NCBI GenBank assembly: GCA_016839165.1
Contig: CP069300.1
Coordinates: 6,014,001 to 6,078,000 of the forward strand
Reading direction: 5' to 3'
Source of the DNA: Bradyrhizobium sp. PSBB068
GTDB taxonomy: Bacteria; Pseudomonadota; Alphaproteobacteria; Rhizobiales; Xanthobacteraceae
Length of the DNA stretch: 64,000 bases
Shown: piece after piece, positions 27,446-36,048 of the stretch
Layout: every line of letters begins with the position of its first letter
Position numbering within the stretch: the first letter of the stretch is position 1
Position numbers and translations under genes: made by a program
Notes under the pieces: model-generated
What the model saw: the letters and a program-made list of their open reading frames with translations, nothing else
Told to the model about the DNA's origin: nothing
Databases searched by the model: none

Positions 27446-29422
27446 ATGTCATTGACGATGGCCCAAGGAATTAAGCGCCTGGGGATGCCGATCGCGGCGC
27501 TTCTCGGCCTGGCGCTGGTCGGGCTGGTCGGAACGTCGTGGTTCCTCAACCGGGACGCGCTGCAGCGCGCGGTCGAGGCGCAGATTCGTGCCGTGACCGG
27601 GCTCGAGCTCGTCGTCAACGGGCCGATCGATGTTTCGGTGTTTCCGGGCAGCTACGTCTCCTTTCACAATGTCGGGCTGAAGGGCGCCGATACCGCCGGT
27701 CCCGCTTTGCAGGTCGACGTGCTGACCGCCAATCTGCGGCTGCTGCCGCTGTTGCTGCGGCGGTTCGAAATCGCCGACGTCATGATGCTCCGCCCGCATA
27801 TCCGTGTGGTCCGCGACGCGGCCGGCGACAGCAACTGGACCCCCTTCGTCGAGACCATCGCCAAGGCGATGACACCAGGGGCCGAAAACCAGGTGTCATT
27901 CTCGGAAATCCGGATCCAGGACGGCGAGCTGAATTACGAGGACGGCACCAACAGCATCTCCGAACAGCTCGGCGATATCGACCTGTCGCTGGCCTGGCCG
28001 TCGATCTCGCGCTCCTTTGCCGCAACCGGCCAGTTCGACTGGCGCGGCGAGCGCGTCGACGGCTCGATCAGCGCCAGCGATTTCGTCGCGCTGCTGTCGG
28101 GCGACCGTTCCGGCCTCAAGGCCCGGCTGGCCAGCGCGCCGCTCAAGGTTGCGTTCGACGGAACCGTCGCCAACCGCACCAGCCTGATGATGGAAGGCAC
28201 CGCCACCATGGACTCACCGTCGCTGCGCAACGCGCTGCGCTGGATGGGACAGGCGCCGCCCGGCGGCGGTGGCGGCTTCGGCCGCTTCGCGCTGAAGGCC
28301 CGCGCCAACGTGGTCGGCGGCTCGGTCGCGCTCACCAACGTCAACGTCGAGCTCGACGGCAATGTCGCCGAGGGCGTGATGACCTACGCCAATAACGGCC
28401 GGCAGACGCTGCAGGCGACGCTTGCCGCCGGCAATCTCGATTTCACGCCCTACATCTCGACCTTCCGCCTGCTCGCCAGCGGTCAGCGCGACTGGAACAG
28501 GCAGCTGTTCGACCTGTCCTCGCTGTCGTCGACCGATCTCGACATGCGCCTGTCGGCGGCCAAGGTCACGGTCGGCCCGTCGAAGCTCGGCCGCACCGCG
28601 TTCGGCGCCAATCTGCGCGGCGGCGCGCTCGCGCTCAGCGTCGGCGAGGCGCAGATGTATGGCGGCATCGCCAAGGGTTCGTTCGCGATCGCGCGCTCCG
28701 ATGCGGTCGCCGACGTCAGGGCGCAATTCCAGTTCACTGATGTCGATTTGCAGGCCTGCGCCAGCGAGCTGTTCGGCATCAGCAAGCTCTCCGGACGCGG
28801 CAACCTCAACGTCTCGCTGACGGCCTCGGGCTCCAGCCCGTTCGGGCTCGCATCGTCGCTGGACGGCACCGCCACGCTGAACGGGCATGACGGCGCGATC
28901 GCGGGCTTCAATGTCGAGCAGCTGTTGCGGCGGCTGGAGAAGCGCCCGCTGTCCGGCGGCGGCAATTTCCGCTCCGGCTCGACGCCCTACGACAATCTCA
29001 ACATCTCGGTGAAATTCGCCGACGGCGTTGCCACCGCCGACGACATCCATGTCGAGAGTCCCGCGGCGAAGATCACGCTGACCGGCACCGCCTCGGTGCC
29101 GTCGCGCGAGTACGATCTCAAGGGCGTCGCCAGCCTGACCTCGGCGGCAGCCGGCGGCAATGCGTTCGATCTGCCCTTCGTGATCCAGGGCCCATGGGAC
29201 GATCCCTTGATCTTCCCCGATCCGGAAAGCCTGATCCGCCGCTCGCCGGCATCCGCCCCGCTGCTCGACGCGGTCAAGGATCGCAAGACGCGCGATGCGG
29301 TGCGCTCCGTGATCGAGCGCTTCACCGGCGGAGCCGCGCGGCCCGCCGCCGCGCCCGATGCGGCTGCCGGCGCGCCCGGCAACGGAGCGGCGACGGCGGC
29401 CGAGAACGCCAAGTCGAACTGA
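27446..29422 (+). CDS. AsmA family protein (658 aa)
   Basis: An N-terminal membrane anchor (PIAALLGLALVGLVGTSWFL) is followed by the AsmA hallmark LNRDALQRAVEAQIRAVTGLELVVNG and the repeated-strand pattern of this family (LRLLPLLLRRFEIADVMMLRP). The C-terminal AsmA domain includes DVDLQACASELFGISKLSGRGNLNVSLTASG and NVEQLLRRLEKRPLSGGGNF. AsmA-like proteins are anchored in the inner membrane and reach into the periplasm, where they are tied to phospholipid transport and outer-membrane assembly. The start at 27446 is the best of several weak options; ATG 27458 is an alternative. An Ala/Pro-rich tail ends it. Confidence 0.85.
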   Translation: MSLTMAQGIKRLGMPIAALLGLALVGLVGTSWFLNRDALQRAVEAQIRAVTGLELVVNGPIDVSVFPGSYVSFHNVGLKGADTAGPALQVDVLTANLRLLPLLLRRFEIADVMMLRPHIRVVRDAAGDSNWTPFVETIAKAMTPGAENQVSFSEIRIQDGELNYEDGTNSISEQLGDIDLSLAWPSISRSFAATGQFDWRGERVDGSISASDFVALLSGDRSGLKARLASAPLKVAFDGTVANRTSLMMEGTATMDSPSLRNALRWMGQAPPGGGGGFGRFALKARANVVGGSVALTNVNVELDGNVAEGVMTYANNGRQTLQATLAAGNLDFTPYISTFRLLASGQRDWNRQLFDLSSLSSTDLDMRLSAAKVTVGPSKLGRTAFGANLRGGALALSVGEAQMYGGIAKGSFAIARSDAVADVRAQFQFTDVDLQACASELFGISKLSGRGNLNVSLTASGSSPFGLASSLDGTATLNGHDGAIAGFNVEQLLRRLEKRPLSGGGNFRSGSTPYDNLNISVKFADGVATADDIHVESPAAKITLTGTASVPSREYDLKGVASLTSAAAGGNAFDLPFVIQGPWDDPLIFPDPESLIRRSPASAPLLDAVKDRKTRDAVRSVIERFTGGAARPAAAPDAAAGAPGNGAATAAENAKSN

Positions 29423-29573
29423 CTGGCCGAACTGAGAAGCCGAACTGATCGATCCATTCACTTTCCGCATGGATGCACCGGGACTGATCCTTAGCCTTCA
29501 TCGTGCACCCCTACAGAAGTCGTCGATCCGGCATCTTTATCGGGTCACGGGCATGCGCTAGTGTTTTCTCCAA

Positions 29574-29590
29574 CCGGTTAAAAAAACCGG
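29574..29590. promoter_or_regulatory. Inverted repeat before the sugar transporter genes
   Basis: CCGGTT and AACCGG face each other across five A residues, ending 19 bases before the GTG start of the binding-protein gene and just ahead of its ribosome-binding site. It could be an operator or a leader hairpin. The palindrome is visible; its role is a guess. Confidence 0.35.
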
Positions 29591-29609
29591 CCGCAAGAGG
29601 GAGAACAAC

Positions 29610-30995
29610 GTGAGATCCAAGGTTATCGGTGCGCTATCGATTGCGGTCGCTGCGGTCGGCCTGTTTGCCGCAACTGCACCCGCTCTGGCCCAGGGCAATA
29701 CGATCACCGTCTGGTGGGGCAAGGGATTTTACAAATCCGAAGACGACGCGCTGCTCGAGACGATCAAGAAATTCGAAGCCAAGACCGGCATCAAGGTCGA
29801 ACTGTCGCAATACGCGATCCAGGACATGATTCCGAAGACGGTCGCCGCGCTGGATTCCGGCACCGTGCCCGACGTCGCCTATTCCGACACCTACGACGTG
29901 CAGGCCCAGGGCAAGTGGGCCTATGAGGGCAAGCTCGAGGATCTCTCCGACATCATGCTGCCGATGAAGGACGCCTTCGCGCCGAACACGCTGGAAGCGG
30001 CGCTGCTCTACAACGACGTCGCCAAGAAGAAGTCCTATTACGGCTTCCCGCTGAAGCAGCAGAGCATGCACGTCCAGATCTGGGGCGACATGCTGGAGAA
30101 AGCCGGCTTCAAGGCCGCCGACATCCCGACCAAGTGGGAAGATTACTGGACGTTCTGGTGCGACAAGGTGCAGCCGGCGATCCGCAAGGCGACCGGCCAG
30201 CGCATCTACGGCGTCGGCCAGCCGATGGGCGTGGAATCCACCGACTCGTTCCAGTCGTTCTACACCTTCATGGACGCCTACCACGTCAAGCTGGTCGACG
30301 ACGACGGCAAGCTCCTGGTCGACGATCCCAAGGTGCGCGACGGCTTGATCCACGCGCTGAAGGACTACACCGACACCTACATCAAGGGCTGCACGCCGCC
30401 GTCCTCGACGACCTGGAAGGATCCGGACAACAACGTCGCCTTCCACAACAAGACGATCGTGATGACCCACAATTTCACGATCTCGATCGCGGCGAAGTGG
30501 TTCGAGGATTCCACCAACCCGGCGCTGACCGACGCGCAGCGCGCCGCAGGCAAGCAGGCCTATGAGCAGGACATCATCACGGCGTCCTTCCCCAAGGCGC
30601 CGGACGGCTCGACCATCAAGTACCGTTCCGACGTCAAGACCGGGCTGATCTTCGCCAACGCCAAGAACAAGGCCGAAGGCAAGCAGTTCATCGCCTTCCT
30701 GATGCAGGAAGACAATGTGCGGCCCTATGTCGAGGGCGCGCTCGGCCGCTGGTTCCCGGTAACCAAGGCGAGCCAGGCGAGCCCGTTCTGGCAGGCCGAC
30801 CGGCACCGCAAGGCGGTGTGGAACCAGTTCACCGGCGGCACCACGCCGTTCGACTTCACCAAGAACTGGAAGTTCACCATCCTGAACAACGAGAACGTCT
30901 GGGCCAAGGCCATGAACCGCGTCGTCAGCGAGAAGGTGCCGGTGGACAAGGCCGTCGACGAACTGATCGCCCGCATCAAGCAAGTGGCGGGATGA
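29610..30995 (+). CDS. Sugar ABC transporter, periplasmic binding protein
   Basis: The GTG start at 29610 follows GAGGGAGAAC. A signal peptide (KVIGALSIAVAAVGLFAATAPALA) is followed by NTITVWWGKGFYKSEDDALL, typical of family 1 carbohydrate-binding proteins; VAALDSGTVPDVAYSDTYD fits the hinge-lobe region. The mature protein should bind a sugar or polyol in the periplasm and pass it to the two permeases that follow. The length, 461 residues, is normal. A family C palindromic repeat separates it from the permease genes, and no ATP-binding subunit is encoded beside it. Confidence 0.9.
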   Translation: MRSKVIGALSIAVAAVGLFAATAPALAQGNTITVWWGKGFYKSEDDALLETIKKFEAKTGIKVELSQYAIQDMIPKTVAALDSGTVPDVAYSDTYDVQAQGKWAYEGKLEDLSDIMLPMKDAFAPNTLEAALLYNDVAKKKSYYGFPLKQQSMHVQIWGDMLEKAGFKAADIPTKWEDYWTFWCDKVQPAIRKATGQRIYGVGQPMGVESTDSFQSFYTFMDAYHVKLVDDDGKLLVDDPKVRDGLIHALKDYTDTYIKGCTPPSSTTWKDPDNNVAFHNKTIVMTHNFTISIAAKWFEDSTNPALTDAQRAAGKQAYEQDIITASFPKAPDGSTIKYRSDVKTGLIFANAKNKAEGKQFIAFLMQEDNVRPYVEGALGRWFPVTKASQASPFWQADRHRKAVWNQFTGGTTPFDFTKNWKFTILNNENVWAKAMNRVVSEKVPVDKAVDELIARIKQVAG

Positions 30996-31031
30996 TGCAA
31001 ACGATGACCAGCACTGCCGATACTTGCTCCG

Positions 31032-31154
31032 CGTCGTCCCGGCGAAAGCCGGGACCCATACGCCGCGGCAGTCATTTGAGAGCGAGTTGGTCATCGGCTT
31101 TCGTGCAACAACGACGGCCGGTGGTGATGGGTCCCGGCCTTCGCCGGGACGACG
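31032..31154. repeat. Palindromic intergenic repeat, family C, intact copy
   Basis: CGTCGTCCCGGCGAAAGCC at the left end is mirrored by GGCCTTCGCCGGGACGACG at the right, 123 bp in all. The same element, interrupted by an IS4-type insertion, lies at 23508-25110. Here it sits in the operon between the binding-protein gene and the first permease gene. Confidence 0.88.
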
Positions 31155-31184
31155 TAGGCGGCATCCTGCTCCAAGAGTAACCGA

Positions 31185-32054
31185 ATGGCGATCACACTCT
31201 CCGCATCCGATGCCCCCTCGCCGCCGCTGTCGGCGCGGCTGTCGCCGCCGCAGGTCTGGGGCATCGCGCTGCTCGCGCCCTATCTTCTCGTCTTCCTCGC
31301 CTTCGTGGTTTATCCGGTCGGCTACGGCCTGTGGCTGGCACGGCATCCGTCGAGCTACGTCGCGCTGTATCATGACCCGATCTTCGCCCGCGCCGCGGTC
31401 AACACGCTGATCTTCCTGGTCATCGGCATCAACATCAAGATGCTGATCGCGCTGTTCCTGTCCGGCTTCTTCGCCCAGCAGCGGCCGTGGATCAGGTGGC
31501 TGTCGGTGATCTTCATCCTGCCCTGGGCGGTGCCGTCGATCCCGACCATTCTCTCGGTACGCTTCATGCTCAATCCGGAATGGGGCGTGGTCAACCAGCT
31601 GATCTTCAAATTCACCGGCGACGACGGTCCAAACTGGCTGAACGATCCTGCGGTCGCGCTGGCGATGGCGATCGGCGTCCACATCTGGAAGTCGCTGCCG
31701 TTCTGGACGTTGATCCTTTTGACCGGGCGGCTCGCCATCTCGCACGACCTGTATGAGGCCTCCGACGTCGACGGCGCCAATTGGTGGCAGAAATTCCGCT
31801 ACATCACCTGGCCGTCGATGCAGACGCTCTACATCACCTGCACGCTGCTCTCGATGATCTGGACGCTCGGCGACTTCAACAGCGTCTATCTGCTCACCGG
31901 CGGCGGGCCGGCCGACCTCACCCATGTGCTGTCGACGCTCGGCATCCGCTATCTCAGGCTCGACCAGCTGTCGCTGGCGATGGCCTCGATCGTCTGCGCC
32001 ATGCCGTTCGTGCTGCCGCTGGTCTATTACATGATGAAACGGTTGTCGCGATGA
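31185..32054 (+). CDS. Sugar ABC transporter permease 1 (289 aa)
   Basis: Six hydrophobic segments can be traced, from WGIALLAPYLLVFLAFVVYPV to IVCAMPFVLPLVYYMM. The EAA loop EASDVDGANWWQKFRYITWPSM contacts the ATPase in this MalF/UgpA-like family. It forms the channel together with the next permease. The stop overlaps the start of the second permease (ATGA), so the two are translationally coupled. The Ser/Pro-rich N-terminal 20 residues are cytoplasmic. Confidence 0.9.
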   Translation: MAITLSASDAPSPPLSARLSPPQVWGIALLAPYLLVFLAFVVYPVGYGLWLARHPSSYVALYHDPIFARAAVNTLIFLVIGINIKMLIALFLSGFFAQQRPWIRWLSVIFILPWAVPSIPTILSVRFMLNPEWGVVNQLIFKFTGDDGPNWLNDPAVALAMAIGVHIWKSLPFWTLILLTGRLAISHDLYEASDVDGANWWQKFRYITWPSMQTLYITCTLLSMIWTLGDFNSVYLLTGGGPADLTHVLSTLGIRYLRLDQLSLAMASIVCAMPFVLPLVYYMMKRLSR

Positions 32055-32902
32055 AGCTGCCCACCCTCCGCGAAGTCGGCACCGAGGCCAAGCTGCTGCT
32101 GATCGGCATCCCGGTCTTCATCTGGACCATGATCCCGATCTACCACATGTTCGTGTTCGCGATCTCGCCGAAGGAGGACGCGTTCACCGGCAAGCTGTGG
32201 CCTGATCATCCGACGCTGCATAATTTCTCGATCGTGTTCCACCAGCAGCATTACTTCCTGCGCGACTTCTGGATCCAGTTCTGGAATTCGACCGTGATCG
32301 CGCTCGCGGTCGGCGCGCTGACGCTGTTCGTCGCGACCGCAGCCGCGTTCTCGATCTCGCGGCTGCGGGTGCCGGGCGGCCGCGCCGTGATGAACATGGC
32401 GCTGTTCACCTACTTCATCCCGGCGGCATTCCTTGCCGTGCCGATGTACCGCACCATGGGCACCTATGGCCTCTTGAACAATCACTGGTCGCTGATCCTG
32501 GCGATGGTGACGATCGCCGCGCCCTACGCGATCTGGGTGCTGAAGCAGGCCTCCGACAAGCTGCCGGTCGAACTGGATGAAGCCGCGACGATGGACGGCG
32601 CCACCACGCTGCAGCTGTTCCGCCTGGTCTATGTGCCGCTGATGATGCCCTCGCTGGTCGCGGTCGGCACCTATGCGATCCTGCTCGCCTGGAACGAATA
32701 TCTCTACGCGTTTCTGCTGCTCTCGAAGGACACCGACATCACGCTGCCGGTCGCGCTCGGCAACTTCCTCGCCGCCGACGATTCGCCGTGGGAGCTCTTG
32801 ATGACCACCGGCTTCATCTACGCATTGCCGCCGGCCGCGGTCTATTACGCCTTCAAGCGCTACATGGTCGGCGGGCTGACGGCAGGAGCGGTCAAGTCCT
32901 GA
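32051..32902 (+). CDS. Sugar ABC transporter permease 2 (283 aa)
   Basis: Starting at the ATG at 32051 that overlaps the previous stop, the protein has six spans and the EAA loop DEAATMDGATTLQLFRLVYVPLMMPS of MalG/UgpE-like permeases. YAILLAWNEYLYAFLLLSKD is also typical of the family. It completes the membrane channel of the importer. No gene for the nucleotide-binding subunit follows; the next gene is on the opposite strand and belongs to another transporter. The ATPase must be supplied from elsewhere in the genome. Confidence 0.9.
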   Translation: MKLPTLREVGTEAKLLLIGIPVFIWTMIPIYHMFVFAISPKEDAFTGKLWPDHPTLHNFSIVFHQQHYFLRDFWIQFWNSTVIALAVGALTLFVATAAAFSISRLRVPGGRAVMNMALFTYFIPAAFLAVPMYRTMGTYGLLNNHWSLILAMVTIAAPYAIWVLKQASDKLPVELDEAATMDGATTLQLFRLVYVPLMMPSLVAVGTYAILLAWNEYLYAFLLLSKDTDITLPVALGNFLAADDSPWELLMTTGFIYALPPAAVYYAFKRYMVGGLTAGAVKS

Positions 32903-32920
32903 GGCCCAAGTCGTAATCCC

Positions 32921-33736
32921 TCAAAGCGGCGCGGCGCTCTCGCCGCGCGCGCTCGACAGTTTCGAGGCGAACGAGGCGAGTACGATGATCGCGGCGATCA
33001 GCGCGATCACCAGCGTGCAGATCGCGTTGATCTCGGGCTTCACGCCGAGCCGCACTTCCGAGTAGATCCGGATCGGCAAGGTCGCCGAGCCGGGGCCGGT
33101 GGTGAAGCTCGCGATCACGACGTCGTCGAGCGACAGCGTGAAGGCGAGCATCCACCCCGCCACGATCGCAGGCACGATCAACGGCAGCGTCACCAAAACG
33201 AACGCGCGCACCGGATCGCAGCCGAGGTCCATGGCGGCCTCCTCCAGGCTGCGGTCGAGCGCCGAGAGGCGCGACTGCACCACGACGGTGACGAAGCACA
33301 TCGTCAGCGTGGTGTGCGCGATCGTCACCGTCCAGAAGCCGCGCTCGGCATTGAGCGCCACGAACAGCAGCAGCAGCGACAGGCCGGAGATCACCTCGGG
33401 CATGACCAGCGGCGAATACAGCATGCCGGAGAACAGCGCCCGCCCGCGGAACCGCTCGCCCCGCGCCAGCCCGACCGCCGCCAGCGTGCCCAGCAGGGTC
33501 GCCAGCGTCGCCGAGACCGCCGCAACCGACAGGCTCATCCACGCCGCCTCCAGCATGGCGCGGTCATTGAAGAACTCTCGGTACCAGCGCAGCGACCAGC
33601 CGCCCCACACCGTCACCAGCCGCGAGGCGTTGAACGAGTAGATCACCAGGATGACGATCGGCAGATAGAGGAACGCCATCCCAAGCGCCAGCGAGGTCAT
33701 GTTGAAGCGTGTCAGTCTGGTCGCAGCCCGCGCCAT
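32921..33736 (-). CDS. Polyamine-type ABC permease, PotC/PotI-like (271 aa)
   Basis: The protein opens with a hydrophobic segment ALGMAFLYLPIVILVIYSF. A later WYREFFNDRAMLEAAWMSL and the EAA loop EEAAMDLGCDPVRAFVLVTLPLI match the PotC/PotI family. Six membrane spans are visible. It is the last gene of a three-gene minus-strand operon. Its ATG overlaps the previous stop by one base (TGATG), showing coupling. Likely substrate: putrescine, spermidine or a related compound; the sequence does not decide which. Confidence 0.9.
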   Translation of the reverse strand: MARAATRLTRFNMTSLALGMAFLYLPIVILVIYSFNASRLVTVWGGWSLRWYREFFNDRAMLEAAWMSLSVAAVSATLATLLGTLAAVGLARGERFRGRALFSGMLYSPLVMPEVISGLSLLLLFVALNAERGFWTVTIAHTTLTMCFVTVVVQSRLSALDRSLEEAAMDLGCDPVRAFVLVTLPLIVPAIVAGWMLAFTLSLDDVVIASFTTGPGSATLPIRIYSEVRLGVKPEINAICTLVIALIAAIIVLASFASKLSSARGESAAPL

Positions 33737-34650
33737 CAGCTGCCAGCCTCGAGTTGGCGACGTTGCAGGCGGTCATAGAGCACGAGCGGCGGCACCAGCA
33801 GCAGCAACAGCGCGACCGCTGCGGCCGACGCCACCGGCCAATCCTTGTTGGTGAAGAATTCGAGCCACAGCGTCTGCCCGATCATCAGCGAGTTGGAGCC
33901 GGCGAGCAGGTCGGGGATCACGAACTCGCCGACGATCGGAATGAAGCAGAGCAGCGCGCCGGCACCGACGCCGGGCAGCGACAGCGGGAACGTCACCAGC
34001 CAGAACGCCTGCCGTGGCGAGGCGCCGAGATCGCCCGCCGCCTCGAGCAGCGAGGAATCCATCTTCGACAGCGTCGCATAGAGCGGCAGGATCATGAAGG
34101 GCAGATAGGAATAGACGATGCCGAGATACATCGCGCTGTCGGTCGACAGCCAGACCACCCGCGCGGAAACAATGTGCAGCGCGAGCAGCACCTGGTTGAG
34201 CAGGCCGTCATGCTGCAGGATGTTGATCCAGGCATAGATGCGGATCAAAAACGAGGTCCAGAACGGCACGATTACCAGCATCATCGCCACACCCCGCCAG
34301 CGCTGCGGCAGCCGTGCCATGCCGTAGGCAATGGGATAGCCGATCAGCAGCAGGATCAAGGTCGAGGTCACCGCCACGACGAGGCTGCGCAGATAGGACA
34401 GGATGTAGAGATTGTCCTGCAGCAGCAGGCGGAAATTGTCGAACGACAGCTGCGCAAACGCGGCAGCCAATGCCGCCCGGCCCTCGGCGAAGTCGAACAC
34501 CGGCGTATAGGGCGGCTGCGCGATCGCGGTCTGCGACAGGCTGATCTTCAGCACGAAACCGAACGGCACCAGGAAGAACAGCACCATCCAGAGATAGGGC
34601 GCGATCGCGGCGAGCCGTGCCGGGCGGGCGAAGATGCGGCGCGCGCTCAT
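33736..34650 (-). CDS. Polyamine-type ABC permease, PotB/PotH-like (304 aa)
   Basis: From the ATG at 34650, the N-terminus MSARRIFARPARLAAIAPYLWMVLFFLVPFGFVLKISLS leads into spans of the PotB/PotH family. The EAA loop EAAGDLGASPRQAFWLVTFPLSLPG and the characteristic GEFVIPDLLAGSNSLMIGQ are present. The start overlaps the ATPase stop by four bases (ATGA). It pairs with the following permease to form the channel. The longer frame starting at 34686 is rejected, since it would extend into the ATPase gene. Confidence 0.92.
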   Translation of the reverse strand: MSARRIFARPARLAAIAPYLWMVLFFLVPFGFVLKISLSQTAIAQPPYTPVFDFAEGRAALAAAFAQLSFDNFRLLLQDNLYILSYLRSLVVAVTSTLILLLIGYPIAYGMARLPQRWRGVAMMLVIVPFWTSFLIRIYAWINILQHDGLLNQVLLALHIVSARVVWLSTDSAMYLGIVYSYLPFMILPLYATLSKMDSSLLEAAGDLGASPRQAFWLVTFPLSLPGVGAGALLCFIPIVGEFVIPDLLAGSNSLMIGQTLWLEFFTNKDWPVASAAAVALLLLLVPPLVLYDRLQRRQLEAGS

Positions 34651-35810
34651 TGCTCCAGCACCAGGCAATCGTCGGCGGTGAACCACGCCACCACCCGCTG
34701 GCCGGCGAGGTAGGCGTCGACATCGAGCCGCGCGGTGTTGGCCATCGACGCGCGCAGCACCGCGCCGGTTTCCAGCTTGACACGGTAGCTGGTCACGCCG
34801 CCGAGATAATTGACGTCGGCAACGACGCCCTCCAGCCGGTTGATCACATGCGAGCCGCCGTCATCCAAGGCCGGCGCACGACGCGACAGCTTCACCTTCT
34901 CGGGGCGGATCGCGACACTGACGACCTCCTTGGTCACCGGCGGCCACAACTCGCTGACCGCGAGCGTGCCCGCTTCCGCGGTCGAAACCGTCAGGCGGCC
35001 GTGGTCGCGGCCGGCAACCTGGCCGTTGAACAGATTGATGTCGCCGACGAATTCGGCGATCCAGCGCGAGGCCGGCGCCTCGTAGAGATTGCGCGGGGTC
35101 GCGACCTGCACCAGCCGGCCGGCATCCATCACGCCGATCCGGCCGGCCATCGTCATCGCCTCCTCCTGGTCGTGGGTGACGATGATGAAGGTCATACCGA
35201 GCCGGCGCTGCAGCTCCATCAGCTCGCCTTGCGTGCTCTCGCGCAGCTTCTTGTCGAGCGCGGCGAGCGGCTCGTCGAGCAGCAGCACCTGCGGCCGGCG
35301 CGCCAGCGAGCGCGCCAGCGCAACGCGCTGCCGCTGTCCGCCGGAGAGCTGATCCGGCTTGCGCTTCTCGAGCCCTTCGAGCTTGACCAGCGCCACCATC
35401 TCCGCAACGCGGGTGGCGATATCCTTGCGCGTCATGCCGGCGCGCTTCAAGCCGAATGCGATGTTGTCGCGCACCGCGAGATGCGGAAACAGCGCGTAGT
35501 TTTGGAACATCATGTTGACGGGGCGCTCGTGCGGCAGCACCTGGGCGATGTCGCTGCCGCCGAGCAGGATGCGGCCCTCATCCGGCGTCTCGAAGCCGGC
35601 GAGCATGCGCAGCAGCGTGGTCTTGCCGCAGCCGCTCGGCCCGAGCAGCGCGAAGAACTCGCCGGCGCGGATGTCGAGCGAGAGCTGGTCGACCGCGCGG
35701 AAATTCCCGAACGACTTGGCGACGCCCTCGATCCGCAGCAGCGGCATGTCCGGGACGGCCGGTTCAGGCAACGGCCTCGCCGCCTCCGCAGTCGCTTCGC
35801 CTGCTATCAC
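34647..35810 (-). CDS. Polyamine-type ABC transporter ATPase, PotA/PotG-like (387 aa)
   Basis: The ATPase domain begins near residue 24 (LLRIEGVAKSFGNF) with Walker A GPSGCGKTT at 57-65, Q-loop FQNYALFPH, signature LSGGQ at 155-159, Walker B LLLDEP near 178 and H-loop VTHDQEEAM. The C-terminal about 120 residues form a TOBE-type regulatory domain (VAIRPEKVKLS, then GVVADVNYLGGVTSYRVKL). The GTG at 35810 or the ATG at 35747 could be the start. It is the first gene of the operon. No binding-protein gene precedes it, which is unusual for this transporter type. Confidence 0.92.
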   Translation of the reverse strand: MIAGEATAEAARPLPEPAVPDMPLLRIEGVAKSFGNFRAVDQLSLDIRAGEFFALLGPSGCGKTTLLRMLAGFETPDEGRILLGGSDIAQVLPHERPVNMMFQNYALFPHLAVRDNIAFGLKRAGMTRKDIATRVAEMVALVKLEGLEKRKPDQLSGGQRQRVALARSLARRPQVLLLDEPLAALDKKLRESTQGELMELQRRLGMTFIIVTHDQEEAMTMAGRIGVMDAGRLVQVATPRNLYEAPASRWIAEFVGDINLFNGQVAGRDHGRLTVSTAEAGTLAVSELWPPVTKEVVSVAIRPEKVKLSRRAPALDDGGSHVINRLEGVVADVNYLGGVTSYRVKLETGAVLRASMANTARLDVDAYLAGQRVVAWFTADDCLVLEQ

Positions 35811-36048
35811 GTCCGTCAGCCCCGATTCCCCATAAGGTCCAATCCTGGCGGCAAGCTAGCGGCGGATCGCCACCGGCTCAACCGCCTCACGGACATCTCC
35901 CGCAATATTGTCGGCGTCTGCGCCTCTGCAGGGGCGGGCTCTCAATGCGTTGCGTCGGCTTTGAGGCACAAACCGGAAGGCATTGCACAGTCCGAACCTT
36001 ACTGCTTGTGACCCTGAACGGCATCGCGCGCCGATTGCTGCATGCAGA

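Noticed and set aside
29634..31925. Minus-strand open frame (763 codons) across the sugar-importer genes
   Set aside because: Its translation has no family similarity and is opposite the binding-protein and permease genes, including the repeat; it is a shadow frame.
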